From the NCBI RefSeq assembly GCF_044904705.1, contig NZ_JADIKL010000015.1, positions 1-64,000 of the forward strand: a stretch of DNA of 64,000 bases, written 5' to 3'. This document shows, piece after piece, positions 9,169 to 16,959 of the stretch. The stretch is from Rhodanobacter_A agri. GTDB lineage: Bacteria > Pseudomonadota > Gammaproteobacteria > Xanthomonadales > Rhodanobacteraceae. A model generated the notes under the pieces. The model searched no databases. It was not told where the DNA came from and saw nothing but the letters and a program-made list of their open reading frames with translations. Both the position numbers and the translations under genes were made by a program. Numbering within the stretch: position 1 is the first letter of the stretch; each line of letters opens with the position of its first letter.

Positions 9169-9298
9169 CCGGCATATGCCGCATGCGGACGCAGCGGGCG
9201 GCTCCGGTTATTTCGGGTGCGGGCCGGGGATCGCGTAACATCGCCGATCCAGCGTCGCGCGCTTGCGCCGACGCCCCCGGTCAGTCACGGTTCCAGGC

Positions 9299-10216
9299 AT
9301 GAGCAAAGACATCGCGCAGGCGCCTTCCCACCTCGACACGCTCGAGGCGGAGAGCATCCACATCTTCCGCGAGGTGGCGGCCAGTTTCCGCAGGCCGGTG
9401 ATGCTGTATTCCATCGGCAAGGATTCCTCGGTGCTGCTGCACCTGCTGCGCAAGGCGTTCCATCCCGCGAAATCGCCGATTCCGCTGCTGCACGTGGACA
9501 CCACCTGGAAGTTCCGCGAGATGATCGCCTTCCGCGACCAGGTCGCCGCACAGGGCGATGTCGAGGTGCTGGTGCACATCAATGAAGAGGGTGTGCGCCA
9601 GGGCATCTCGCCGCTCACCCACGGTGCCACCGTGCACACCGACGTGATGAAGACGCAGGGCTTGAAGCAGGCGCTGGACAAGTACCAGTTCGATGCGGCC
9701 ATCGGTGGCGCGCGGCGCGACGAAGAGAAGTCCCGCGCCAAGGAGCGCGTGTTCTCGTTCCGCAATGCGCAGCACCGCTGGGATCCCAAGCACCAGCGTC
9801 CCGAGTTCTGGCACACCTACAACACGCTGATCCGCAAGGGCGAGAGCGTGCGTGTGTTCCCGCTGTCCAACTGGACCGAGATGGACGTGTGGCAATACAT
9901 CCGCCGCGAGGGCATCCCGGTGGTGCCGCTGTACTTCGCCAAGCCGCGTCCGGTGGTGGCGCGTGATGGCGCGCTGATCATGGTGGACGACGAGCGCTTC
10001 ACCTTGCGCGAGGGCGAAAAGGTAGAGACGCGCATGGTGCGCTTTCGCACCCTGGGCTGCTATCCGCTTACCGGCGCGGTGGAGTCGAATGCCGGCACGC
10101 TGGACGAGATCATCCAGGAGATGGCCGATTCGAAGAGCTCCGAGCGCCAGGGCAGGGTGATCGATCACGATCCCACGGCCTCGATGGAGCGCAAGAAGCA
10201 AGAGGGTTATTTCTGA
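9299..10216 (+). CDS. cysD: Sulfate adenylyltransferase subunit 2
   Basis: A 305-residue CysD: the PP-loop ATP pyrophosphatase subunit that makes adenosine 5'-phosphosulfate from sulfate and ATP. The PP-loop is seen as LYSIGKDSSVLLHLLRKAF, with HVDTTWKF, FDAAIGGARRDEEKSRAKER and TLGCYPLTGAVES downstream, all hallmarks of the family. The start ATG begins MSKDIAQAPSHLDTLE, the usual CysD N-terminus. The stop overlaps the cysNC start by one base, indicating translational coupling to its GTPase partner. It feeds sulfate assimilation and hence the cysteine and methionine made by the met operon later in the window. Confidence 0.97.
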   Translation: MSKDIAQAPSHLDTLEAESIHIFREVAASFRRPVMLYSIGKDSSVLLHLLRKAFHPAKSPIPLLHVDTTWKFREMIAFRDQVAAQGDVEVLVHINEEGVRQGISPLTHGATVHTDVMKTQGLKQALDKYQFDAAIGGARRDEEKSRAKERVFSFRNAQHRWDPKHQRPEFWHTYNTLIRKGESVRVFPLSNWTEMDVWQYIRREGIPVVPLYFAKPRPVVARDGALIMVDDERFTLREGEKVETRMVRFRTLGCYPLTGAVESNAGTLDEIIQEMADSKSSERQGRVIDHDPTASMERKKQEGYF

Positions 10217-12108
10217 TGGGCGCCGTCAACGCCAACCATGCCGGCCAGGGCCTGCTGCGCTTCATCACCTGCGGCAGCGTGGACGACGGCAAGAGCACCT
10301 TGCTCGGTCGCCTGCTGTACGACGCCGGCATGGTGCCGGACGACCAACTCGCCGCGCTGGCCCGCGACAGTCGCCGGCTGCATGCCGACGCGGGCGATGC
10401 GCTGGATTTCGCCCTGCTCACCGATGGCCTCGACGCCGAGCGCGAGCAGGGCATCACCATCGACGTGGCCTACCGCTATTTCCATACCGCGCGGCGCAGC
10501 TTCATCGTGGCCGATTGCCCCGGTCACGAGCAGTACACCCGCAACATGGCTACGGGCGCCTCGAACGCCGAACTGGCAGTGGTGCTGGTGGATGCGCGCA
10601 AGGGCTTGCTGCCGCAGACCCGCCGGCATACCTATATATGCAGCCTGCTCGGCATCCGCCAGGTGGTGCTGGCGGTGAACAAGATGGACCTGGTGGACTG
10701 CGACGAGCGCGTCTATCGGGAAATCGCCGAGGCCTACCGCGCGCTGGCGCAGACACTGGGCATCGCCAAGGTCGACTGCCTGCCCGTGATCGCTCCCGGC
10801 GGCGACAACGTAGGCACGCGCTCCACGCGCCTGTCCTGGTACCAGGGGCCGACCTTGCTGGAGCTGCTGGATGCGGCTGATGCCACGCCTGCCCGCGCTG
10901 CCGACTTCCGCATGCCGGTGCAGTGGGTCAATCGGCCTGACCAGAGCTTCCGCGGCTACGCCGGCACGATTTGTGGCGGCCGCGTGGCCAAGGGTGACGA
11001 GGTGGTGGTGCAGCCCGGCGTGCAGCGTGCGCGCATCGCCCGCATCGTCATCGCCGACGGCGACCTGGACAGCGCTGGCGAGGGGCAGGCGGTGACCTTG
11101 TGCCTGGATCGCGAGCTGGACGCCAGCCGCGGCGACGTGATCGCCGATGCGCTGCGGCCCGCGCCGGTGGCTGACCAGTTCGCCTGCCATGTGGTGTGGC
11201 TGGGCGACAGCGCGTTGCTGCCCAATCGCACCTACTGGCTGAAAATCGGCACGCGCACGGTCAATGCACGGGTGATGTCGATCAAGCACAAGGTCGACGT
11301 CAACACCCAGGCTCGGCTCGCCGCGCGCCATCTCTCGCTCAACGAAGTGGGCTATTGCACGGTGGGCCTGGACGAGGCGATCGCGTTCGAGCCGTACGCC
11401 ACCAACCACACCCTGGGCGGCTTCATCCTGATCGACCGCCAGACCAATGCCACCGTGGCCTGCGGCATGCTGGACTTCGCGCTGAAGCGTTCCGCCAACG
11501 TGCATTGGCAGCACGTGGACGTGGACCGGGCCGTGCGTGGAGCCAGCCTGGGCCAGCGGCCGCTGTGCCTGTGGTTCACCGGCCTGTCCGGCGCCGGTAA
11601 GTCCACCATCGCGAACCTGGTCGAGAAACGTCTGCACGCGCTGGGCCACCACACCTACCTGCTCGACGGCGACAATGTGCGCCACGGCATCAACAAGGAC
11701 CTGGGTTTCACCCCCGAGGACCGCGTGGAGAACATCCGCCGCATCGGCGAGGTGGCGCACCTGATGGTGGATGCGGGCTTGATCGTGCTGGTCAGCGCGA
11801 TCTCGCCGTACCGCAGCGAGCGGCGTTCGGTGCGCGAGCTGTTCGACGAGGGCGAGTTCGTCGAGGTGTTCGTGGACACGCCGCTGGCGGAATGCGAGCA
11901 GCGCGATCCCAAGGGCTTGTACCGCAAGGCGCGCGCCGGCGAGATCCGCAACTTCACCGGTATCGACGCGCCCTACGAGGCCCCCGAAGCGCCGGAGGTG
12001 CATCTGCACACGGCGGGCGAACGCGCCGAGCGACTGGCCGAGCAGCTGACCGAGCAACTGCTGGAGCGTATCGCCGCGCCGGTGGACGACGGCGACTACG
12101 CGGTCTGA
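10216..12108 (+). CDS. cysN: Bifunctional sulfate adenylyltransferase GTPase / adenylylsulfate kinase (CysNC fusion)
   Basis: A 630-residue fusion. Residues 1 to about 440 are the EF-Tu-like GTPase CysN (G1 GSVDDGKSTLLGRL, G3 DCPGHEQYTRNMATGAS, G4 NKMD) that drives CysD. Residues about 450-630 are APS kinase (CysC) with P-loop GLSGAGKSTIANLVE and the family block LDGDNVRHGINKDLGF, which converts APS to PAPS. The two steps of sulfate activation are thus carried on one chain, a known arrangement in xanthomonads and rhizobia (NodQ-like). It is coupled to cysD. The AlkB-family gene starts 4 bases after its stop and is probably cotranscribed. Confidence 0.96.
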   Translation: MGAVNANHAGQGLLRFITCGSVDDGKSTLLGRLLYDAGMVPDDQLAALARDSRRLHADAGDALDFALLTDGLDAEREQGITIDVAYRYFHTARRSFIVADCPGHEQYTRNMATGASNAELAVVLVDARKGLLPQTRRHTYICSLLGIRQVVLAVNKMDLVDCDERVYREIAEAYRALAQTLGIAKVDCLPVIAPGGDNVGTRSTRLSWYQGPTLLELLDAADATPARAADFRMPVQWVNRPDQSFRGYAGTICGGRVAKGDEVVVQPGVQRARIARIVIADGDLDSAGEGQAVTLCLDRELDASRGDVIADALRPAPVADQFACHVVWLGDSALLPNRTYWLKIGTRTVNARVMSIKHKVDVNTQARLAARHLSLNEVGYCTVGLDEAIAFEPYATNHTLGGFILIDRQTNATVACGMLDFALKRSANVHWQHVDVDRAVRGASLGQRPLCLWFTGLSGAGKSTIANLVEKRLHALGHHTYLLDGDNVRHGINKDLGFTPEDRVENIRRIGEVAHLMVDAGLIVLVSAISPYRSERRSVRELFDEGEFVEVFVDTPLAECEQRDPKGLYRKARAGEIRNFTGIDAPYEAPEAPEVHLHTAGERAERLAEQLTEQLLERIAAPVDDGDYAV

Positions 12109-12111
12109 GCG

Positions 12112-12747
12112 ATGAGCGGAGCGCCGGCATCCGGCCTCTGGCAGCGCATTGCGCTGCCAGAGGCCGATGTGTCGCTATGGCCGCATTGGCTGGACAGGGA
12201 CGAAGCTGATGCACTGTTCGCCGAACTGCGGGAGGCGATCGCCTGGGAAAACCATCGCATCCGCCTGTTCGGCCGTGAACTGGCCTCGCCCAGGCTGAGC
12301 TGCTGGATCGGCGACCCCGGCGCCGCCTATACCTATTCGCGCACCCGCTTCGAGCCGCGGCCGTGGCCGGCGGCGTTGGCCGGGCTGCGCGAACGCATCG
12401 AGCAGGCTTGCGCCGCGCGCTTCAACAGCGTGTTGGCGAACCTGTACCGCGACGGCAACGACGCGATGGGCTGGCACAGCGACGATGAGCCGGAGCTGGG
12501 CGCGCAGCCGGTGATTGCCTCGTTGAGCCTTGGTGCGGAACGCCGCTTCCGTTTCCGTCGTCGCCGTGCACGCGGCGAGCCGGCGCAGCCCGGCGACCTC
12601 TGCACCTTGCCACTGCCGCACGGCAGCCTGCTGCGCATGGCCGGGAGCACCCAGCGGCTATACCGCCACGACTTGCCGCGCATGCTCGGACTGGCCGCGC
12701 CGCGCATCAACCTCACCTTCCGCTGCATCGATACGTCGGCGCATTGA
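12112..12747 (+). CDS. alkB: AlkB-family 2-oxoglutarate/Fe(II) dioxygenase
   Basis: A 211-residue protein of the AlkB family, which oxidatively removes alkyl groups from nucleic-acid bases. The iron ligands are visible as His122-x-Asp124 in GWHSDDEPELG and His186 in YRHDLPR. The 2-oxoglutarate-binding arginines are in RINLTFR (Arg198 and Arg204). NLYRDGNDAMGWHSDDE resembles the ALKBH2/3-type and short bacterial group rather than E. coli AlkB itself. It sits directly behind cysNC. No Ada gene is next to it, but an AidB-like dehydrogenase is encoded near the right end of the window. The exact substrate (DNA or RNA) cannot be read from sequence. Confidence 0.88.
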   Translation: MSGAPASGLWQRIALPEADVSLWPHWLDRDEADALFAELREAIAWENHRIRLFGRELASPRLSCWIGDPGAAYTYSRTRFEPRPWPAALAGLRERIEQACAARFNSVLANLYRDGNDAMGWHSDDEPELGAQPVIASLSLGAERRFRFRRRRARGEPAQPGDLCTLPLPHGSLLRMAGSTQRLYRHDLPRMLGLAAPRINLTFRCIDTSAH

Positions 12748-12755
12748 AGCCCGGC

Positions 12756-12785
12756 TTGGAATGGCGTGCGCGGGCAGGGGATAAT
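12756..12785 (+). promoter_or_regulatory. Putative sigma-70 promoter for gcvT
   Basis: TTGGAA and GATAAT are spaced by 18 bases, placing the transcription start about 25 bases before the gcvT ATG. The 71-base gap is too short for a tandem glycine riboswitch and I see none. Confidence 0.45.
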
Positions 12786-12818
12786 GGCCGTCTCCCTTCC
12801 CCGCAAGGCACCTCCGCG

Positions 12819-13919
12819 ATGACCGAGAAGACCGTACTCAACGCCACCCATCGCGCGCTGGGCGCACGCATGGTCGACTTCGGCGGCTGGGACATGCCGA
12901 TCAACTACGGCTCGCAGATCGAGGAACACCACGCGGTGCGCCGCGACGCCGGCATGTTCGACGTCTCGCACATGACCGTGGTCGACCTGCACGGCGCGCG
13001 CGCGAAGGATTTCCTGCGCCACCTGCTGGCCAACAGCGTGGACAAGCTCAAGGTGCACGGCAAGGCGCTGTACTCGTGCATGCTGAACGAGCAGGGCGGG
13101 GTCATCGACGACTTGATCGTGTACTTCCTCGGCGACGAGCATTACCGGCTGGTGGTGAATGCCGCTACCCGTGCCAAGGACCTGGCCTGGATCGAGCAGC
13201 AGGCGAAGGCCTTCGGTGTCGAAGTGAAGGAGCGCCCCGAGTTCGCGATGATCGCGGTGCAAGGCCCCAACGCCCGTGCCAAGGTGCTGGGCCTGCTGCA
13301 CGAGGTGGACCGTCCGCGCATTGAGAAGCTCGGCAAGTTCGCCGCTGCCGCGGCGCAGGGCCCGCACGGCATGCCGCTGTTCGTTGCGCGCACCGGCTAC
13401 ACCGGCGAAGACGGCTTCGAAATCATCGTGCCGGACGAGCATGCCGTGGCGTTGTGGGAGGCGCTGGCTGCTGCCGGCGTGAAGCCGGCGGGCCTGGGCG
13501 CGCGTGACACGCTGCGCCTGGAGGCGGGCATGAACCTCTACGGCCAGGACATGGACGAGACCGTTTCGCCGTGGGAGGCCAACCTCGGCTGGACCATCGC
13601 GCTGGACGAAGGCCGTGATTTCATCGGTCGCGCCGCGCTGGAAAAGCAGAAGGCGGATGGCGTGCCGCGCGTGATGGTGGGCCTGGTGATGGACGAGAAG
13701 GGCGTGTTGCGCCACGGCCAGAAGGTGCTCACCGCGAACGGCGAGGGAGAGATACTTTCCGGCAGCTTCGCCCCCACGCTGGAGAAGGCGGTGGCGTTTG
13801 CCCGCATCCCCGCCGGCGAGCCCGGGGCGATCCGCGTCGACATCCGCGGCCGCGAGGTGCCGGTGCGCCTGGTGAAGTACCCGTTCGTGCGCGACGGCAA
13901 GCCCTGCGAAGGCATCTGA
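12819..13919 (+). CDS. gcvT: Aminomethyltransferase (glycine cleavage system T protein)
   Basis: A 366-residue T protein. It transfers the methylene carbon from the H-protein aminomethyl-lipoyl arm to tetrahydrofolate, releasing ammonia and giving 5,10-methylene-THF. Conserved blocks include MVDFGGWDMPINYGSQIEEH, AGMFDVSHMTVVDL, ARTGYTGEDGFEI, DTLRLEAGMNLYGQDMDE and IALDEGRDFIGRAAL. Length is normal. The start ATG precedes TEKTVLNATHRALGARMVDF, the standard N-terminus. gcvH follows 72 bases later on the same strand; gcvP is not in the window. Confidence 0.97.
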   Translation: MTEKTVLNATHRALGARMVDFGGWDMPINYGSQIEEHHAVRRDAGMFDVSHMTVVDLHGARAKDFLRHLLANSVDKLKVHGKALYSCMLNEQGGVIDDLIVYFLGDEHYRLVVNAATRAKDLAWIEQQAKAFGVEVKERPEFAMIAVQGPNARAKVLGLLHEVDRPRIEKLGKFAAAAAQGPHGMPLFVARTGYTGEDGFEIIVPDEHAVALWEALAAAGVKPAGLGARDTLRLEAGMNLYGQDMDETVSPWEANLGWTIALDEGRDFIGRAALEKQKADGVPRVMVGLVMDEKGVLRHGQKVLTANGEGEILSGSFAPTLEKAVAFARIPAGEPGAIRVDIRGREVPVRLVKYPFVRDGKPCEGI

Positions 13920-13991
13920 GCAGTCTCTTACCCCAAAGCTTCTTGCGGCTAGAATGGCCGCCTGTCCCCTGACCCGAAACTGGACCCGACC

Positions 13992-14387
13992 ATGAGCGAG
14001 ATCCCCGGCGACCTGAAGTTCAACAAATCCCACGAGTGGGCCCGCGTCGAGGACGGCGGCCTGGTGCGCGTGGGCATCTCCGACCATGCCCAGGGCCAGC
14101 TCGGCGACCTGGTCTACGTCGAGTTGCCGGAAATCGGCGCCAGCGTCACGGCCGGCAATGCCGCCGCGGTGGTGGAGTCGGTGAAGGCCGCCTCGGACAT
14201 CTACTCGCCGGTTTCCGGCGAGGTGGTGGAGGTCAACGAGGCGCTCAACGACAAGCCCGAAACCATCAACGAGGATGCCTACGGTGAAGGCTGGATCTTC
14301 ACGGTGCGCATCAGCGATCGTGCCGAGCTGGACGGTCTGCTCGACGCCAGCGCCTACGAGGAACTGATCGAGAACGAGGATCACTGA
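13992..14387 (+). CDS. gcvH: Glycine cleavage system H protein
   Basis: A 131-residue lipoyl carrier. The lipoylated lysine lies in the conserved VVESVKAASDIYSPVSGEV stretch. The C-terminal GWIFTVRISD block is also typical. It shuttles the aminomethyl group between GcvP and GcvT. A TAGAAT -10-like hexamer occurs 36 bases before the ATG, so gcvH may have its own promoter as well as read-through from gcvT. A GC-rich terminator follows the stop. Confidence 0.97.
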   Translation: MSEIPGDLKFNKSHEWARVEDGGLVRVGISDHAQGQLGDLVYVELPEIGASVTAGNAAAVVESVKAASDIYSPVSGEVVEVNEALNDKPETINEDAYGEGWIFTVRISDRAELDGLLDASAYEELIENEDH

Positions 14388-14410
14388 GCGTTCTTGCTCC
14401 CGAGTGGATT

Positions 14411-14439
14411 GACGACGGCCGCCTTGTGCGGCCGTCGTC
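14411..14439 (+). terminator. Terminator after gcvH
   Basis: Perfect 12-base arms GACGACGGCCGC and GCGGCCGTCGTC enclose a 5-base loop, followed by GTTTCC. It is 23 bases past the gcvH stop. The T-run is short. Confidence 0.65.
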
Positions 14440-14808
14440 GTTTCCGGCATCCGGCGTCGCGGCTATCCCGCAAATGGACGGCCATTTGAAGCGTGGGCGC
14501 ATGCCGGTGGCATGGTCGCCGTCGTCTCGGTGGCCCTTGCCGGCGCCTCCGTTGCCGCCGCGACGAGTCGCCGGAAGGCGTTCGTTCGATGCCTTTGCCG
14601 GTGGCGATCACCCCCTTGGCGGACCTTTCGTGAAAAATCCGGTCGCGTCCCGTTCATCTCGGCGGGACGTCGTTGCGGGGTGTTCGGGGCGCGATGCCGA
14701 TGTAGTGGCGCGATGTTGACGTGCATTCCGTGTTATTCGCAGTCAATGAGCGAAAACCCCTTGTTTCATGGGTTTTCTCATGGCTGCAGAGAAAATGGTC
14801 TTGTTTTA

Positions 14809-14832
14809 GTTTGGATGTATAGACATCCAAAC
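14809..14832. promoter_or_regulatory. Met-box-like palindrome, possible MetJ autoregulatory operator
   Basis: Ten-base perfect arms GTTTGGATGT and ACATCCAAAC flank ATAG. Read as tandem 8-base met boxes it contains GGATGTAT then AGACATCC, matching the E. coli consensus AGACGTCT at 5 and 6 of 8 positions. It lies about 150 bases before the metJ start, which is rather far, so it may serve an upstream promoter that I could not define. Operator identity is inferred. Confidence 0.45.
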
Positions 14833-14923
14833 AAAAATGGCGCTGGCATCGGAGTGCGGGTGCCGCCCGCGCGGGTGCCGGGCGCCCCTTGGCGAAACGG
14901 ATTGATTTGCCGACGAAAATCCA

Positions 14924-14952
14924 TTGACAGCTGAAATCTTACGGAATAGCTT
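14924..14952 (+). promoter_or_regulatory. Putative promoter of the metJ-H1 gene
   Basis: A perfect TTGACA is followed by 17 bases and TAGCTT, giving a transcription start roughly 20 bases before the chosen ATG. The -10 is weak (3 of 6 matches). Confidence 0.45.
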
Positions 14953-14979
14953 TCGCCCAAGTTCATGGGGAACGGCAAC

Positions 14980-15507
14980 ATGGCAACACCGAAATACATC
15001 AAGCCTTACGTCGAGCATGGAGAGAAGGCGAATGCGGTACGCAAGATCACCGTTTCGATTCCGCTCCACGTATTGCGAACGCTGTCCGACCTGCGCACAG
15101 AACGTCAGGTGAAAAATTTGAGGCACGCCACCAACAGCGATTTGCTGGTCGAGGCGTTCCTCCACGCTTTTACTGGGCAACCACTGCCAACCGATGAGGA
15201 GCTAAGACGAACCATGGCCACTGCCAAGAAATCCGCTGCGAAGAAGCCGGCTGCCAAGAAGGCCGCCAAGAAGACCACTGCCAAGAAGACCGCCGCCAAG
15301 AAGCCGGCCGTCAAGAAGGCTGCTGCGAAGAAGGCCGTCCGCAAGCCGGCGGCGAAGAAGGCTGCCGCCAAGAAGCCGGCGGCTGCAAAGAAGACCACGG
15401 CGAAGAAGGTCGCCAAGAAGCCGGCGGCGAAGAAGGCCGCTGCGAAGAAGCCTGCCGCCGCCAAGGTGGTGAAGGCCGTCAAGACCAGCAAGACCGCCAA
15501 GAAGTAA
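14980..15507 (+). CDS. metJ: MetJ methionine repressor fused to a histone H1-like Lys/Ala-rich tail
   Basis: A 175-residue protein in two parts. Residues 5-77 match the MetJ core closely: YIKPYVEHGEK, the DNA-binding beta strand RKITVSIPL, RQVKNLRHATNS and the second helix LLVEAFLHAFTGQPLP, where E. coli MetJ binds S-adenosylmethionine. The roughly 27-residue C-terminal part of E. coli MetJ (including helix C) is absent. Instead residues 79-175 are about 97 residues of AAKKPAAKK-type repeats, as in bacterial and eukaryotic H1 tails. MetJ is a ribbon-helix-helix repressor of methionine genes; the basic tail probably binds DNA nonspecifically. The start is the ATG with GGGGA 8 bases upstream; an ATG five codons earlier lacks a site. 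Met79 begins the tail, with GAGGAG 11 bases before it, so a separate tail-only product is possible. The region is continuous in one frame. Confidence 0.9.
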   Translation: MATPKYIKPYVEHGEKANAVRKITVSIPLHVLRTLSDLRTERQVKNLRHATNSDLLVEAFLHAFTGQPLPTDEELRRTMATAKKSAAKKPAAKKAAKKTTAKKTAAKKPAVKKAAAKKAVRKPAAKKAAAKKPAAAKKTTAKKVAKKPAAKKAAAKKPAAAKVVKAVKTSKTAKK

Positions 15508-15578
15508 GCATCACACAATAGGCATCATCGACTTGCCTCCCCGCGGTGCCCAGCGCGGGGAGATCGATTCGGAAACTT

Positions 15579-15607
15579 CGTCCCGGCCCTGCCGGGACGT
15601 TTCGTTT
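15579..15607 (+). terminator. Terminator after metJ-H1, within a 342-base gap
   Basis: Arms CGTCCCGGC and GCCGGGACG around a 3-base loop are followed by TTTCGTTT, about 70 bases past the stop. A smaller GC hairpin (CCCGCG...CGCGGG) precedes it. The rest of the 15508-15849 gap shows no gene; it should contain the promoter of the TonB-like gene but no clear hexamer pair stands out. Confidence 0.75.
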
Positions 15608-15849
15608 GTAGCGCCGGAAATCGCCGGCGCCGATACCGTCGCCAGGGTGCCCTGCCTCTGCAGCACGACGCCCGCCGGGCTGCAGCGGCATGCGTCACGG
15701 CTTGCGGCGGAAAACTCTGCGATTTGCGCCGTCCGGCGCAATGCGGTTACCTTTTGCACATCCGCGCCGCGACGTAGTCAGGGGACACGCCGCTCCTGGA
15801 TGCACAGGGGGAAAAAGCGCGGGTATCTGTCGACACTCGGTGAGAGACC

Positions 15850-16878
15850 ATGGATACCCGATACATACTTGCCGCGCGCCGCCGCGCGCGCGGAGCCGTC
15901 CGGCCCGTTGCCGTCGCCATCGTTGCCATCGTCGCGGCGCTCGCTGCCGCCGCGTGGCTGCTGATCGTCCGTCCCTACCAGCAGCAGATGCAGCTGGATA
16001 CTGGCGGCGTACCCGCCGTGTCGGCGGCAAAAACGCCGACCGAAGCCGTGCCGGCCAACGTGCAGGCGATGGACGTCAACCAGCTGCTGACGGAAGCCAG
16101 TAAAGCCCTGAAGGACCAGCGCCTGCTGGCGCCGGCGGGCAACAACGCGTTCGAGTTCTATCTGCGCGTGTTGGCCAAGCAGCCGGACAACCCGGTGGCG
16201 ACCAGCGCTTTGCGCGAGACCTTCCCGTATGCCGCCACGGATGCCGAGCAGGCGGTCAACTCGCGCGACTTGAACGAGGCGCAGCGCGAGATCGACCTGT
16301 TGGCCAAGGCCGATCCGGCGAACTACACGCTGACCATCCTGCGCTCCAAGCTCGACGCCCAGCGCAAGCTGGCCAGCCAGCAGCAACAGCAGGCACAGGA
16401 CCAGCAGAAGGCTGCGCAGCTGGCCGCGCAGAAGGCCGCCGCCGAGAAGCAAGAGGCGGCGAAGCAGGCCGAACAGCAACAGGCGCAGCTGGCTGCCGAG
16501 GCGACCAAGGCCAAGCAGCAGCGAGCCGAACAGCAGCAAAAGGCGGCTGCACCTGAGCAGGCGCAGCCTGCAGCGGCGGCCCAGGCTGCAGTGGCCAGTG
16601 CGCCGACCGCCGACGCAGTGCTGTTGAAGGCGGCGAATCCGAACTATCCCACGGCGGCCCTGCGCTCGGGCCAGAGCGGCTGGGTGGTGGTGGGCTTCAC
16701 GATTACGCCGGAAGGCCGCACCACGGACGTGCACGTGGTCGATGCACAGCCGCGCCATGTGTTCGATCGCGCCGCGATGGAAGCCGTGGGCCGCTACCGC
16801 TTCAAGCCGGCGATGCGCGACGGTACCGCGGTGGCCAGCACCAAACAGCAAAAGATCGAGTTCAGCACCGGCCGCTGA
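15850..16878 (+). CDS. TonB-family protein with coiled-coil linker
   Basis: A 342-residue protein anchored by one N-terminal membrane helix (residues about 17-38, rich in Val/Ala/Ile) after an Arg-rich cytoplasmic start. Residues about 170-250 are a long Gln/Ala/Lys/Glu coiled coil of QQQQAQDQQKAAQ type. Residues about 255-342 form a TonB C-terminal domain: NPNYPTAALRSGQSGWVVVG, FTITPEGRTTDVHVVDAQP, and AAMEAVGRYRFKPAMRDG. TonB domains span the periplasm to energise outer-membrane transport. No exbB or exbD lies nearby, and the linker is charged/Gln-rich rather than Pro-rich, so it may be a TonB paralogue or a TolA-like envelope protein. A 19-base perfect hairpin follows. Confidence 0.85.
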   Translation: MDTRYILAARRRARGAVRPVAVAIVAIVAALAAAAWLLIVRPYQQQMQLDTGGVPAVSAAKTPTEAVPANVQAMDVNQLLTEASKALKDQRLLAPAGNNAFEFYLRVLAKQPDNPVATSALRETFPYAATDAEQAVNSRDLNEAQREIDLLAKADPANYTLTILRSKLDAQRKLASQQQQQAQDQQKAAQLAAQKAAAEKQEAAKQAEQQQAQLAAEATKAKQQRAEQQQKAAAPEQAQPAAAAQAAVASAPTADAVLLKAANPNYPTAALRSGQSGWVVVGFTITPEGRTTDVHVVDAQPRHVFDRAAMEAVGRYRFKPAMRDGTAVASTKQQKIEFSTGR

Positions 16879-16897
16879 TTTCCCTGGCCATCCGGAA

Positions 16898-16938
16898 AAA
16901 CGAAGACGGCGCATGCGTTGCATGCGCCGTCTTCGTTT
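16898..16938. terminator. Bidirectional terminator between the convergent TonB-like and serine hydrolase genes
   Basis: Nineteen-base perfect arms (AAACGAAGACGGCGCATGC and its complement) surround a 3-base GTT loop, with A-rich sequence on the left and TTT on the right, so it can work for both strands. Confidence 0.9.
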
Positions 16939-16959
16939 GGATTTGCCGATGGCGCCGGA

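Larger units (their letters stand above)
14440..14979. other. 540-base gene-free region upstream of metJ
   Basis: No convincing coding sequence is present; frames here lack ribosome binding sites and recognisable protein sequence. It holds a 7-base perfect hairpin CAAATGG-acgg-CCATTTG near 14471, a lower-GC tract around 14745-14835 containing a met-box-like palindrome, and a TTGACA promoter close to the metJ gene. Its length and composition suggest a regulatory region, possibly with an unrecognised small RNA. Confidence 0.6.

Noticed and set aside
10207..12057. Long minus-strand frame opposite cysNC
   Set aside because: High-GC antisense shadow; the plus strand carries an unmistakable CysNC protein.
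12748..12818. Glycine riboswitch before gcvT
   Set aside because: The gap is only 71 bases and shows none of the conserved aptamer segments.
12333..14450. Minus-strand frame across gcvT-gcvH
   Set aside because: Antisense shadow over two well-recognised genes.
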